Below, in pieces: positions 33,193 to 43,943 of a DNA stretch of 64,000 bases. The first letter of the stretch is position 1. Every line of letters begins with the position of its first letter. Under the pieces are notes generated by a model. The model did not search any database and had not been told where the DNA came from. It was given only the letters and a program-made list of their open reading frames with translations. This DNA comes from Aurelia coerulea. Lineage: Eukaryota > Cnidaria > Scyphozoa > Semaeostomeae > Ulmaridae. The stretch lies in contig CM076947.1 of NCBI GenBank assembly GCA_039566865.1, positions 9,927,501-9,991,500 of the forward strand, given 5' to 3'. A program made the translations under genes and the position numbers.

Positions 33193-33635
33193 CTGCTTCT
33201 TCAAAACTCATCAATTTATCCTCCTTCTCCCTGGCAACACGACACATCTCGCTACTAACTAAGGGACCAAAATTCGCCCCGGTAACTGCACCAAGAAAAG
33301 ATTTTAAGAGTGATTTGAAGGACTTCACCAGAAAAATGAAAATCAGAGGCATTTTCTGGGACCAAGATTACAATGATGAATCAATACATAGAAATAAATC
33401 AAAACGACCAATTTTCACACAAAACCAAGAAGTAAATAACATTTGCAATTTAATTGAAATTCTACAACCAGATGAAAAACAAGTGAAAGACAACCTAACA
33501 GAGGAAGAAAGAACTGCACTAAAGGAACTTACGGAAAATGATGAAATCATTATTAAGAAAGCAGATAAAAGTGGCAATTTTGTTTTAATAGACAGGTCGT
33601 TTTATCGCGATAAACTGGTTCTTAAAGACCACTAA
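33189..33635 (+). pseudogene. Penelope-like reverse transcriptase, N-terminal part
   Basis: The frame overlaps the ORF1 stop and contains the N-terminal conserved region of Penelope enzymes: ISLLTKGPKFAPVTAPRKDF, then EERTALKELTENDEIIIKKA and DKSGNFVLIDRSFYRD. It ends at 33635, about 50 bp before the next frame, which continues the same protein after a shift. Confidence 0.8.
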
Positions 33636-33683
33636 ACAACCCAAACATAGGAGACTGTATCAAACAACGAAGATAAAATAGTT

Positions 33684-34448
33684 ATGACTAATTTGAAAAA
33701 ACTCGTTAATAAACACGAAGATTCGTTAACAAAGAAAGAACAAGACTTTATAATAAATTTTGAATGGAAAACAAGCAACTTTTACGTTTTGCCAAAGATT
33801 CACAAGAACGAACAGATTATTAGTCATATTGCGTCATCTGACCTTGACTTCATCGAGATTTCGCCACCTGAAGATTTGAAAGGCAGGCCAATTATAGCCG
33901 GGCCAGTATCTCCAACTCAAAGACTTAGCGAGTTCCTGGACACTCTCTTAAAACCTATCGTCACGACATTAAAAACGTACATTAAAGATGATTGGGATTT
34001 TATTCGCAAGCTCCCGCAGGATTTTGAATCGAACTCTTCCCTTTACTCATATGACGTCGTAAGTCTTTATACGAGCATACCCCACGAACTTGGACTTGAA
34101 GCCATAAAATTTTGGATTACGAAAAAGCGCACCTTGATCCTGGATCGTTTCTCTGACGCTTTTATACTTGAATCCGTAAAATTTGTTCTTGTAAATAATA
34201 ATTTTCTTTTCTATGATGTCGTGTACAAACAAGTAAAAGGAACTGCTATGGGTACAAAGTTCGCACCATCATATGCATGCCTTACCGTCGGATTTTTGGA
34301 AGAAACATTACTGTTTCCAGCTGTTCTACCAAAATATTTCAGCCATCAGATTTGTAAATACATAGAAACGAACTACTTCCGTTACATGGACGACGGTTTT
34401 ATTGCTTTGCCTGAAGATTTAGACCCGATTTTGTACAACAAGCTTTAA
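33684..34448 (+). pseudogene. Penelope-like reverse transcriptase, catalytic part
   Basis: The sequence reads FYVLPKIHKN, RPIIAGPVSPTQRLSEFLD, then the first catalytic box YSYDVVSLYTSIPHELGLEA, the VKGTAMGTKFAPSYACL loop and the catalytic YMDD box (FRYMDDGFI). The YMDD and the TAMG loop are characteristic of Penelope-type enzymes. A one-base shift near 34425 makes the frame stop at 34448; the correct frame continues FVQQALNELNPSIKFTMEKG until the TIR element enters at 34499. Confidence 0.88.
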
Positions 34449-34498
34449 ACGAACTCAACCCGTCCATAAAATTCACCATGGAAAAGGGTAAAAAGAAC

Positions 34499-35467
34499 CG
34501 GCTTCTGTAAAATGCGGGTCCTAAGGTTCGATAAAATGCGGGTCTGTGGGTCTCTTTGAATGTAGGTCCCATAGCCACAGACAAACGGCTGTTGTATGCG
34601 GCAAGGAGCCCTTTGTACAGAACGAAGCGATGTCACCAGTTTCTATGAGCTTTCCTGCTGTGACAGCAATTCATCACCGCTGCAATTCATCAAGCGAAAC
34701 CCTTGCAATATCGATGGGATTGAATAATTTCTATGGATTGAATGGTGACGCAGCGCAGATCGCCACAAAGGTCAGCACAAAAAGAAAAATACATTGTGAA
34801 ATCGTACCTGATCAATGAAAAGATCCTGAGTCACATACAGTCACAGCTTGCAAAGAATTTCAATCCCAATGCAAATATGGGAGAACTTTGTACTTTGGAG
34901 GGGATCCCTTCACATGGGGAAGTCCCTATGCATCATTCGGTACCATAGAAATAGAAATAGGAAGCACTCGCGTCTTTTTGTGATTTCAACATGAAAGTTT
35001 TCAAATTTTAAGTTTAGTTTCTTACGCTGTTTCTTATTTCCTATTGACTTTGTTATTTCTTAGTGATCATATTACAGTTTATAACACTGCTGCAATTATG
35101 TTCCTTGACGTATGCAAAACGTCAGGTGGGAAGAACTCCCAGGGAACATGTACATGTTCTTTTCTCCGGAACTTGTGCTTGACTAGATCGGTACATGTAC
35201 ATCGCTGTTATATCATAGGAGTTCCTTGCTGAAGTTTGGCACCACAACGGTACATCCTTGCTAAAGTTAAACAAACCAGAACAAGCCCTATCTTCTGCGC
35301 AGTGTTGGATTGAACGCAAGCATTCGAGGATGAAAACAGGGAGTGGGCATAAGCCTCGCAAGACCCGTCGACCGCTGTAGCATGCCTTACACACCGAGAC
35401 CGGCCACCAATCTTGGAGTGGGACCCGCATTTTATCGCACCTACGGGCCCGCATTTTACAGAAGCCG
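34499..35467. mobile_element. TIR transposon in the Penelope reverse transcriptase
   Basis: Termini CGGCTTCTGTAAAATGCGGG and complement, with a second AAAATGCGGGTC copy in each arm. The flanking 9-bp repeats AAAAAGAAC (34490-34498) and AAACAGAAC (35468-35476) differ at one base. Removing the element and one repeat restores the reverse-transcriptase frame (MEKGKKN joined to ADNVESLNFLDIK), which fixes the borders. The 9-bp duplication suggests a mutator-like element. No transposase. Confidence 0.85.
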
Positions 35468-35476
35468 AAACAGAAC

Positions 35477-36117
35477 GCAGATAATGTTGAATCGTTGAAC
35501 TTCTTAGATATCAAAATACTTCTCCATAATGGAACAAGAATCAGCACCGACATCTTCTATAAACCAACTAACCCACACAAATACTTAAACTTTACAAGCG
35601 CCCATCCAAACCGTATAAAAAACACCATTCCCTTCAATCTCGCTAAAAGAATCGTAGTTTTCGTCTCCGATCCCCTGCTCTTGGATTTTCGTTTACGTGA
35701 ACTAGAACACTGGTTACTTGACTGTAATTACCCAACAAATTTGATAAAGCAAGCGTTCCATCAAGCAAAACTTAAAGGCCCAGCGCCAGAACCAACAAAG
35801 AAGGACATTATACCTCTCGTGACAACCTACTACCCAAGCCTGTCTTTTAACAATGTTGTAAAGACCATATCAACACTGTTCAAACATTTTAAGGACCAAA
35901 CAACGAAACAAAAATTCATTAAGTGCAAACCACTGTTAGCCCTCGAACAACCACCGAATATCACATCAATACTCACAACCGCAAAATTTAATTCCAAAGA
36001 ACATCTAAGTGTCCCAGCCCCCCAAGGAATCACTTTATGTAACAATAAACAGTCCAAACTTTGCAGATTATACCTCCAGCCAGTTGATTCATTCATAACT
36101 TCAAAAGGAACGCGCAT
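35477..36117 (+). pseudogene. Penelope-like reverse transcriptase, C-terminal part
   Basis: The frame resumes as ADNVESLNFLDIKILLHNGT, followed by DIFYKPTNPHKYLNFTSAHP and NTIPFNLAKRIVVFVSD, the thumb region of Penelope enzymes. It ends with CRLYLQPVDSFITSKGTRMK. In relatives this is followed by a linker and a GIY-YIG endonuclease; here the sequence turns into a GC-rich block and stops at about 36142. Confidence 0.82.
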
Positions 36118-36470
36118 GAAGCGCGCATCGTGTGGCGCATGAAGCGCGACAGCAGCCGTCGCAGGTGGCCCGGGCGCTGAAGGCGCCCCAAGCCCTCCGC
36201 AGGAGTTAGGAACTCCAAACCCGCATGCAGCGCGGGTTCGGATTCCTAGTTTATATCACTAAAGTGTGTACAACGAGTTGATTCCTCGTAAGGATGATGT
36301 GGAAGATAGTGCATTAACAGCATCATTTACAGTGAGCGTAGTAGGTAAAAGTTGCCTACAATGCAGGTTATCCAAATTGATTAAGCTCTGTATATACTGG
36401 AGATACTGCCTCTACCACCAGTGATCCTTCATAACATGCATTGCACAACAAGGTAGCAATGACAGAGCTG
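36118..36470. other. GC-rich block and unassigned stretch
   Basis: From 36110 to 36240 the base composition jumps to high G+C, with two copies of a GCGCATGAAGCGCG motif and a CCGCATGCAGCGCGG palindrome. Then come about 230 bp of ordinary AT-rich sequence with no gene. The composition is unlike anything else in the window. Confidence 0.5.
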
Positions 36471-37695
36471 GACTCGCTGTCTTGATACCAAAGGCATTGT
36501 TGGTACTATCCTGATGGATTTGTCCAAAGCATATGATTGCATACCCCATGATCTACTCATAGCGAAGTTAGAGGCTTACGGATTTGAGACTAGTGCTTTG
36601 AAGTTGGTATACAGTTACCTAACTAATCGAAAACAGAGAGTGAAAGTAGGCTCAGCATACAGCACTTTTCAAAGCATTTCCACAGGCGTTCCACAAGGGT
36701 CTGTACTTGGACCTCTGCTTTTCAATATCTTCATAAACGATCTGTTCTTCACAGATTTGGAATCTGAGATATGCAATTTTGCTGACGATACAACAATTTA
36801 TGCATGTGACACATCTGTAGATGCTGTCATAATAAAATTAGAGGACGATTTAAAAAAGCTCCGAGATTGGTTTAAAAATAATGGAATGTGTGCCAATCCA
36901 GCGAAATTTCAAATGATGTTTTTAGGTCTCAAGAGTGACAACTCGTTTTGCCTCAACATCGGTGGACAACAAATAAAGCAGAGCGAGCAGGTAAAGCTCC
37001 TCGGCGTACAAATCGACAACTCTTTAACATTTGACGCCCACGTCAAGGAGTTATGTCGAAAAATAAACCAAAAATTATGTGCGTTCTCAAGAATAAGACC
37101 ATTCCTCGATGAAGAGAAAGCTAAAATGCTACTAACATCAATTGTCATGTCAAACTTTTCATATTGTCCCTTGATATGGCTATTTTGTAGCAAAACTGCT
37201 AACAAAGATATAAATAGGACAAATAAACGTGCCTTGAGGGTTTTGTACGGAGATTATGACTCATCATTTGACCAACTTTTAGCCAGGGCTGAAAGTGTTA
37301 CAGTTCACCAGAAGAATCTGCAAAGTCTTATGATAGAAATTTATAAGACCATGAACCATCTTAACCCTTCATATATTTGGGAGTTCTTTGTTAAAAAGGA
37401 TATACCTTACAATCTCCGCACCAAAGAGCTATGCAGGCTTCCATCAGCACAGTCACATCGATATGGGCTAAATTCTCTTTCGTTTAGAGGTAGTCTCCTG
37501 TAAAACACTCTAGATGATGAACTAAAGAGAGCTGATAACTTGAGAAGTCTTAAAAGGGGGATCAAAGAATGGGATGGCAAAAGATGTAAATGTTTAATTT
37601 TGTAAATAGTTTTGTTATATTGTAAATAGTTGATTTAAATTAGTTTTTAGTAACTATGTACATATCAACTTTAAATAATAATATGATGATGATGA
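36471..37695 (+). mobile_element. 5'-truncated LINE with complete reverse-transcriptase palm
   Basis: The frame begins within the reverse transcriptase (KGIVGTILMDLSKAYDCIPH, catalytic Asp), reads STGVPQGSVLGPLLFNIFIN and CNFADDTTIYA (catalytic FADD), and continues through KINQKLCAFSRIRPFLDEEK to FRGSLL with a stop at 37503. The 3' UTR ends in ATAATATGATGATGATGATC, a short-repeat tail. The endonuclease and everything upstream are absent, as usual for 5'-truncated insertions. The frame given from the ATG at 36514 has 329 residues. Confidence 0.85.
36514..37503 (+). pseudogene. LINE reverse transcriptase (partial, frame intact)
   Basis: The partial ORF2 described for the surrounding element: palm with FADD intact, then the thumb and the C-terminal region typical of CR1/Jockey-like LINEs (IGGQQIKQSEQVKLLGVQID, the KLLGV box). 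No stop within 329 residues. Without an endonuclease and ORF1 it is not autonomous. Confidence 0.85.
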
Positions 37696-38081
37696 TCTGC
37701 TCCATCATTGAGTAACCCACTCTGGCTGTACTTATATTCAAGAAGAACTCCATTGATGTTACCACCTTTTTCAAGATTGATCCCTTCAACAGATGCCTCA
37801 GTTGGGTTCACTAGCTTTGAATGCCAAGGACATGAACATAAAACTTTTCTTCCTTCAGCTGTGCAAACTTTATTAGGGCACATGGGGCATCTCCTGTTTC
37901 CTGCTTTTTTGTTACCTGAAAAAGGTAGCATTGTCAAGAAATCTCTTTTGCTTCATTTTCAATTTGCATTTGAAGTGCCAATTGATAAAACTTTACTGTT
38001 GGTCATTCCGCAAGAATTAGGGCTGGCTTGCTGCTTTTGAATATAGAAAAATTTGTTCATAGTTTTCATTTCAACATTTTT
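37696..38081. other. Unassigned stretch with a small frame
   Basis: A plus-strand frame (37708-38040) and a minus-strand frame (37671-37937; CPMCPNKVCTAEGRKVLCSC) overlap. The minus frame has a Cys-rich pattern CPMC...CTAEGRKVLCSC that could be a zinc-binding exon, but there is no further support. Confidence 0.3.
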
Positions 38082-39388
38082 GGCTTATTGTAATTTGCGT
38101 AAGCATGCGTAAGTTACGCATTTTACAACAAAATGCGTAAGATGATGCGTAAGATTGAAGTTGTGCGTAAGATAATGCGTAAGATGATGCGTAAGATTTA
38201 AGTATGCGTAAGATAATGCGTAAGATCGTGCGTAAGATTTAAATTTGCGTAAGATCGTGCGTAAGATGATGCGTAAGATCGACCAACTCATTTGCATAAG
38301 AAAAATTGCCCCAGAATCGCATAATGCGACAGAAACAGTCTTTCCAAGTAGATTCTGCTGATCCTAATCATACATATCTGTTGAGATTAGTTGCCGCTCT
38401 TCGCCTTCGCTCTTCTCCTGTTATACACGTAATATTTGTTTCTAATAAACTGCTTATATGAAACTCAAGACTCTCAGATCGCAAAAAATAAGAAACTGTA
38501 GCATGTTTTTGTTTATTCTCACCTGTTTCCTGTCCTGCATCATAATAGTACTCGGGAAGTCTTGAATAATGTCTAAACATCGGAAAGGCCCGGAAAGGCT
38601 TCAAAAAACCTTGTTCAGGAGGGCAAGTTTCTAAGTTATAAGAAATACGTGTAAGCTATGAGATAGGAATTGTATTCACACAGAAAGTGTATTACAAATA
38701 ATACTAAAAATTGTAATTGCTGCTTTGATTCGGCCACCTTTGTCATTCATCATGATTCAAAGTTGAACCCAGGGAAGGGGTACTTAAAAGCTGTATAAGT
38801 TTTGCAAAAACTTGCTACAAATATGGGTCGGGTTTATTTCTGTGGAGGTAAATCCTTCTACGGAACCAAATCAACTAAAAACCCACTCGTTGTATACCCC
38901 CAAGTCAATGTTGCTGATTTCTCTAATTTGGAAAATATCAAGCAGTAAGTGTCCGGAGTGAATCCAAACAACATTGACTTGGGGGGGGGGGGGGGTGGTT
39001 CGGTAAATATTTCAGTTTAAATGGTAGGCAGTCTGGTTTTTTGTCGAAAAAGCCTAAAAAATGAGTTTGTGACAAGAGGTTTTGGCGAGGATTGTAGTAA
39101 TCTTTGCTTCAAACTCTCTATTCGTGTCTATAATATCGTCTCAAACATTTGCTGGGTATAAAAAGAGAAAGTTACAAGAAAGTTAGAAAGAAAGAATCTT
39201 TCGCAAATTACAAGAAGCCCATCATCTTACGCATACTTCAATCTTACGCACGATCTTACGCATTATCTTACGCACACTTAAATCTTACGCATCATCTTAC
39301 GCATTATCTTACGCACAACTTGTTGTAAAATGCGTAACTTACGCATGTATGCGTAACTTACGCAAGCTTACGCAAATTACAATAAGCC
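38082..39388. mobile_element. TIR element with TGCGTAAGAT subterminal arrays (1.3 kb)
   Basis: Termini GGCTTATTGTAATTTGCGTA and complement, with a perfect 9-bp duplication AACATTTTT (38073-38081 and 39389-39397). Each arm contains many copies of ATGCGTAAGAT (about 12 on the left, about 9 on the right) in opposite orientation. No transposase. The 9-bp duplication again points to a mutator-like enzyme. Confidence 0.88.
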
Positions 39389-39479
39389 AACATTTTTCTC
39401 ATTGTACAAAGGTTGTAAAGTAATACTAAGCACACTTTTTGTGTCTATTTGGTGTTCAAAAACGGGAGTCACCAATTCA

Positions 39480-39757
39480 AGATTCAAGAACCAAGAACCA
39501 GAACACCCTAATTCAAGAACCAGAATTCAAGAACCAACCTTGGATGCCCTAATTCAAGAACCGGAATTCAAGAACCAAACTTGGATACCCTAATTCAAGA
39601 ACCAGAATTCAAGAACCAAAGTTAAACACCCTAATTGAAGAACCGGAATTCAAGAACCAACTTTGGACACCCTAATTGAAGAACCTGAATTAAAGAAACA
39701 ACCTTGGATACCCTAATTCAATAACCGGAATTCAAGAACCAACTTTGGACACCCTAT
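39480..39757. repeat. 41-bp minisatellite
   Basis: About six imperfect copies of a unit of roughly 41 bp containing CTAATTCAAGAACCGGAATT and CAAGAACCAACTTTGGACACC. Short frames inside are repeat artefacts. Confidence 0.88.
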
Positions 39758-40565
39758 ACTTTATAATATCTTTGGTATTTCCCACCGGACCCTGTGGAGT
39801 AATGCATGGTTTACATCAAAGTTGGTCTCTATTCCGTCCATTTCATGCTGGGGGTGAATACCAAGAACTTTAAGAAGTTTAGATTCCAGAACTCAGAATT
39901 AGAAATTCTGTGTGCAAAAGATTCTCTTTCTGCCTACTCTTGCTGTTCATGATTCAAAATTACATAATTTATGCCATACCACAAATTAATATGAAATTAA
40001 AAAACTTGCCAATGTTGTCTGGATCAGGCTATATATATATATAAACAATGGTTGGTCACAAAGTTAGTGATGTAACTCTTTCCAAAGAAGTGTATCACAA
40101 ACATCGTGATTGGCCTATATCCCTCTATATCCATATGAAATTGGAAAATTTAGCAAACACAAAAGTAGAAAGAGAGGTACTTATCAATGTTATACCATTT
40201 TCCCCTTTGTTTGCAAAGACTGTTTTCAACAGTGGCAAACTATCTACTCTTTTATGAGATGTACATAGGCCCAGCTTTGAGAATAATGTTCATTTAACCG
40301 CTTAAACTCGCTCTTGGATTGTTTGTCAAAAAATTAAGAAACACCAAAACAGGGAAGATTTTCCAACATGCCTTTACTTCCCTTCCAATTCTTTGTTCTT
40401 TTCTTCGCTTTGCGAGGTTATTCAACCTGAGTGAACGATTCTGGTGAATCACTGACATCTTCATCTATCAAAACAAGCAGAGAAAGTCCCTGCTTTACCC
40501 CGCGCTTTACCCTTGTTTGTTCACACCAGTTTATGGAAATTTAAAACATAGAGCAATAATGGCTA
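39758..40565. other. AT-rich stretch without a supportable gene
   Basis: Contains a short TA run near 40031-40044 and one 69-codon frame (40048-40257) without recognisable features. Confidence 0.35.
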
Positions 40566-40779
40566 GCCTGATTCAAAGACCAAACGAATCAGGCTTGATA
40601 ATGGCATCATTCCAACGTAAATAATCATATATCATATAACCACCATCATCACCATTTGTATGAATCTTTGCAATTGCTTCCATCGTTGGAGGTGATGATA
40701 TGGGCATGGTCTATTAACCAGACCCTGGTCTACTAGGACCACTAGGACTACGACCCTAGGACCAGGACCCATATCAACC

Positions 40780-42755
40780 GGCCAGGTCTATAACGCGGAC
40801 CTCGCGGACCTCGCGGACCAAGACCAGGAGGTAAAATGGTCCGCCAAAGGAGGTCCGCGTTTTAGGATTTCGTATAGGGGCAAATCCTAAAACGTGGACT
40901 TCGCGGACCTTATTTGTTTTAGTTCCTGCTTCCAACGCTGACTGGCAAATTCATTACGATGCGATGTTGTTTCTGGCTGAGATAGAAAGGATATATACGA
41001 AACACATTTCACTCCCAGTATGTGCAAGCTGCTCGTGGTGGCGGATTATGATCTTTCAAAACTTTGATGAAGCTAGTAAATGAAATGTAAACACCAACGA
41101 TATCCTAATTCAGTCAATTTCTTTACCTGTATACTCGACATATTCGTAGTGATGCAATTCGAATCCTCTCCAAGCTATCTCTCCGTTTCTCTGAAGAAGG
41201 CTGACTGTCTATTTATCTGTCAGATTTTCAGTTCAATCCATGTCATTTCGCTTGAGGGAAAAAGGCTTCGTTTCAAATATGCCCAGCACATAGTTTTCCC
41301 ACTACTTTTTGTTGTTCAGTATTTAGGTCCGCGAGGTCCGCGTTTTAGGATTTGCCCCTATACGAAATCCTAAAACGCGGACCTCATATTTCGCGGACTT
41401 TTCAGATCTTTCAGACTTTTAAGATCAATACATGAATTATGCTTCTTTTCGTCCTGATATCAATTCCTAGATTGAGAAAAGTTGTCACAAATGTGTACCC
41501 GTAGCTTTCTTATGTGCACTGTGTGTGGGGTTTTTCGATTCGCTTTGGAGTAAACTTTTTTTGTTCGAAAAATATATATACTCACAAAGCTTGAAATGCA
41601 AAGCTATGTCAAGAAATACGACATTGGGAATAATTAAAATATAATGCGCATCCATGATTGGATGTATTCAAGCATTTAGGACAGAACATTTTTAAGGTCC
41701 GCGAGGTCCGCTCTTTAGGATCTGCCCCCATGCAAAATCCTAAAGCGCGGACCTTTCTTTTCGCGGACTTTTTTATTGGCCTTTTATCAGGCCCCGGGCT
41801 TTCAGGAGAGGACAAACCAATGTGTCTTCTGTCATTTCTTTTCACATTATTGTGCTCTGATCGTAATTTAACCCCCTTATGCCTAATGAGGAAAGTCATA
41901 TCAAACACAGGGCTACGGCGAGAAACGGAGAGATACTTGGAGAGGACTCGAATTGCATCACTACGAATATGTCGCGTATACAGGTAAAGAAATTGACTGA
42001 ATTAGGATATCGTTGTTGTTGACATTTCATTTACAGTAGTGTCCCGCATATAAGAAACACAAATTTAAGAAACACAGACCCTGATTTTCAAAATAATACC
42101 CCATTTCATAAGAAACTTGTTCAGGTCTGAAAAAGTTTGTTTCTTATTTAAAAACTATGGATTGAAACCTTGGAATTTTTCAGCTTTCCAGTTGTATTGA
42201 ACTGTACCCATTCAAATGAAAACAATAATTTTGTATGCAAAATGCACCTTCCTGAAATAACTGTAGCATTTTCTGGAAGTGAAAATTTACAAATACAATT
42301 AAAAAAAATAATCATCAATAGAGATCATGTCTAGTTCAACAGTATATGATTTTTGTAATAAGAAACTTTACCCTGATTTGCAAGTTTATCTCATTTTATA
42401 AGAAACGCATCAGACCTGAAATTGAAAAAGTTGTTTCTTATATGCGGGACACTACTGTACTAGTTTCATCAAAGTTTTGAAAGATCATAATCCGCCACCA
42501 CGAGCAGCTTGCACATACTGGGAGTGAAATGTGTTTAGTATATATCCTTTCTATCTCAGCGAGAAACAACATCGCATGGTAATGAATTTGCCAGTCAGCG
42601 TTGGAAGCAGGAACTAAAACAAATAAGGTCCGCGAAGTCCGCGTTTTAAGATTTGCCCCTATACGAAATCCTAAAACGCGGACCTCCTTTGGCGGACCAT
42701 TTTACCTTCTGGTCTCGTCCGCGAGGTCCGCGAGGTCCGCGTTATAGACCTGGCC
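40780..42755. mobile_element. Fold-back element with GGCCAGGTC termini, copy A
   Basis: Termini GGCCAGGTCTATAACGCGGA and complement. A 10-bp duplication CATATCAACC (40770-40779 and 42756-42765) is confirmed by the uninterrupted site in the sister element near 18710. Left and right halves are inverted copies over several hundred bp. A hairpin unit built on GCGTTTTAGGATTTGCCCCT occurs four times (about 40840, 41330, 41700, 42630). The right half carries a nested Tc1-type MITE. No transposase. Confidence 0.9.
42034..42457. mobile_element. Tc1/mariner-type MITE (424 bp)
   Basis: Termini CAGTAGTGTCCCGCATATAA and complement, flanked by TA on both sides (42032-42033 and 42458-42459). The opposite arm of the host fold-back element retains the uninterrupted site (CATTTCATTTACTAG on the complementary strand near 41075), proving borders. 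It carries several TAAGAAAC motifs inside. No coding capacity. Confidence 0.88.
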
Positions 42756-43943
42756 CATATCAACCAGACCTTTGTGGGGAATCCCGGAAACCCTGTTCAA
42801 AATGGCATTTTCAGAAATGGTCAAAAGCTTTTATTCTATTGTTGGCATTCGGAAAGGGCTTCAAAATTTTGTGAAAACTAAATCAGGTATTTGGAAATTG
42901 AAAATGCTGATGATGCTGACGAAGATTGCTAATGGAGATTGGAATGATTTGGCTTAGGATCCAATCACTTTGAGCAAAGTTACACTATCAGAAATACCAT
43001 GGCCTACTTTGACCACCATCACATCATCATCTGAATCCTCTATTTCTTGGCAACTTCTTCTATCTTAAATGTCAAAATTTTAGCACAGGGATCCCAAAAA
43101 GCCAAATGAGATACAATCCATTGGTAAGGTCACAAAGGGCAGACCAGTAGTTCGTTGAAGAACAAATTATTTTACCAAATTAAATTCCTTCACGCTACAA
43201 ACACTTTTTACAAATAAACATATGTTGCCAAGAGCATTGTTGATGCAAACAATATCAAGACCAAGTTATATTTTGTAATCCTGTGTTGACACACACAAGT
43301 GCGGCATCCTAGTATTGATTCCAAAAGAGAATATTTTGCAGAAGTCTTAAATTTTCAATACCCTACTCATGTTATGAATAGGGAACAGACACAAGTAAAT
43401 AGAAGTGGTTTAAATGAAATGCCTACACCCTTTGTGACCTTACAAAACCTTTGTTACACCATTTGCTTCGCAATGACACTACATGGGGCAAGGGGGGGCA
43501 AGATAACCAAATACATACCGGGCCTTGAAAATATAGGAAAGGAAAATTGGGAAAGGGATAACAGAAAAAGAAGAAAGGAGAAGGTTATTCTTTCAGAGAA
43601 GATCTTTCGTCTTTCTTTCCTTCTTTATTTTTTTTAAATCTTTCAATTTTTTATTTTTCTGGCCCTGATACTCATGGTACCAAATACATTACATTAGGCA
43701 ATGTTCAATGTGCCAAACAAATGGAAAATTACAATCCTTTTTCGACCTCAGTCATCCCTCAGTCATTCATACCTAGAGTACGGCATCCCATGTCATGTGT
43801 TTTCTATGACCATTTCAATCAGTGATGCTTGGGGATAATCGGATTCCTCCAAGGTCTGGTCAGTATGGGTCATGGTCCTATATGGTCCAAGGGTCCTAGT
43901 CCTAGGGTCCTAGTAGATCAGGGTCTGGTTAATAGACCATGCC

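Larger units (their letters stand above)
32461..36120 (+). mobile_element. Penelope-like retroelement, split by a TIR element
   Basis: An ORF1-type coiled-coil protein is followed by a Penelope-type reverse transcriptase in three pieces. A 969-bp DNA element has entered the reverse transcriptase. The open frame of ORF1 runs upstream right up to the Harbinger terminus at 32460, so either the copy is 5'-truncated there or the Harbinger element landed in it. The frame ends in a G/C-rich block without a GIY-YIG endonuclease, so the 3' part is missing or lost. Confidence 0.8.
40703..43943. mobile_element. Non-autonomous TIR transposon, mutator-like, copy 2
   Basis: Same termini (GGCATGGTCTATTAACCAGA) and interior as the element at 18642-20386, with its own perfect 9-bp duplication GATGATATG (40694-40702 and 43944-43952). 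It is 3241 bp because a 1976-bp fold-back element sits in its left part. Removing the element and one duplication restores the host exon (HPISS joined to PPTMEA). Confidence 0.92.

Noticed and set aside
36110..36240. Hammerhead ribozyme at the Penelope element end
   Set aside because: Penelope elements often carry one, but the required CUGANGA and GAAA core was not found in the block.
41080..41987. Frames of 97-109 codons in the fold-back element
   Set aside because: They occur as mirror images in the two arms and have no motif beyond the inverted repeat.
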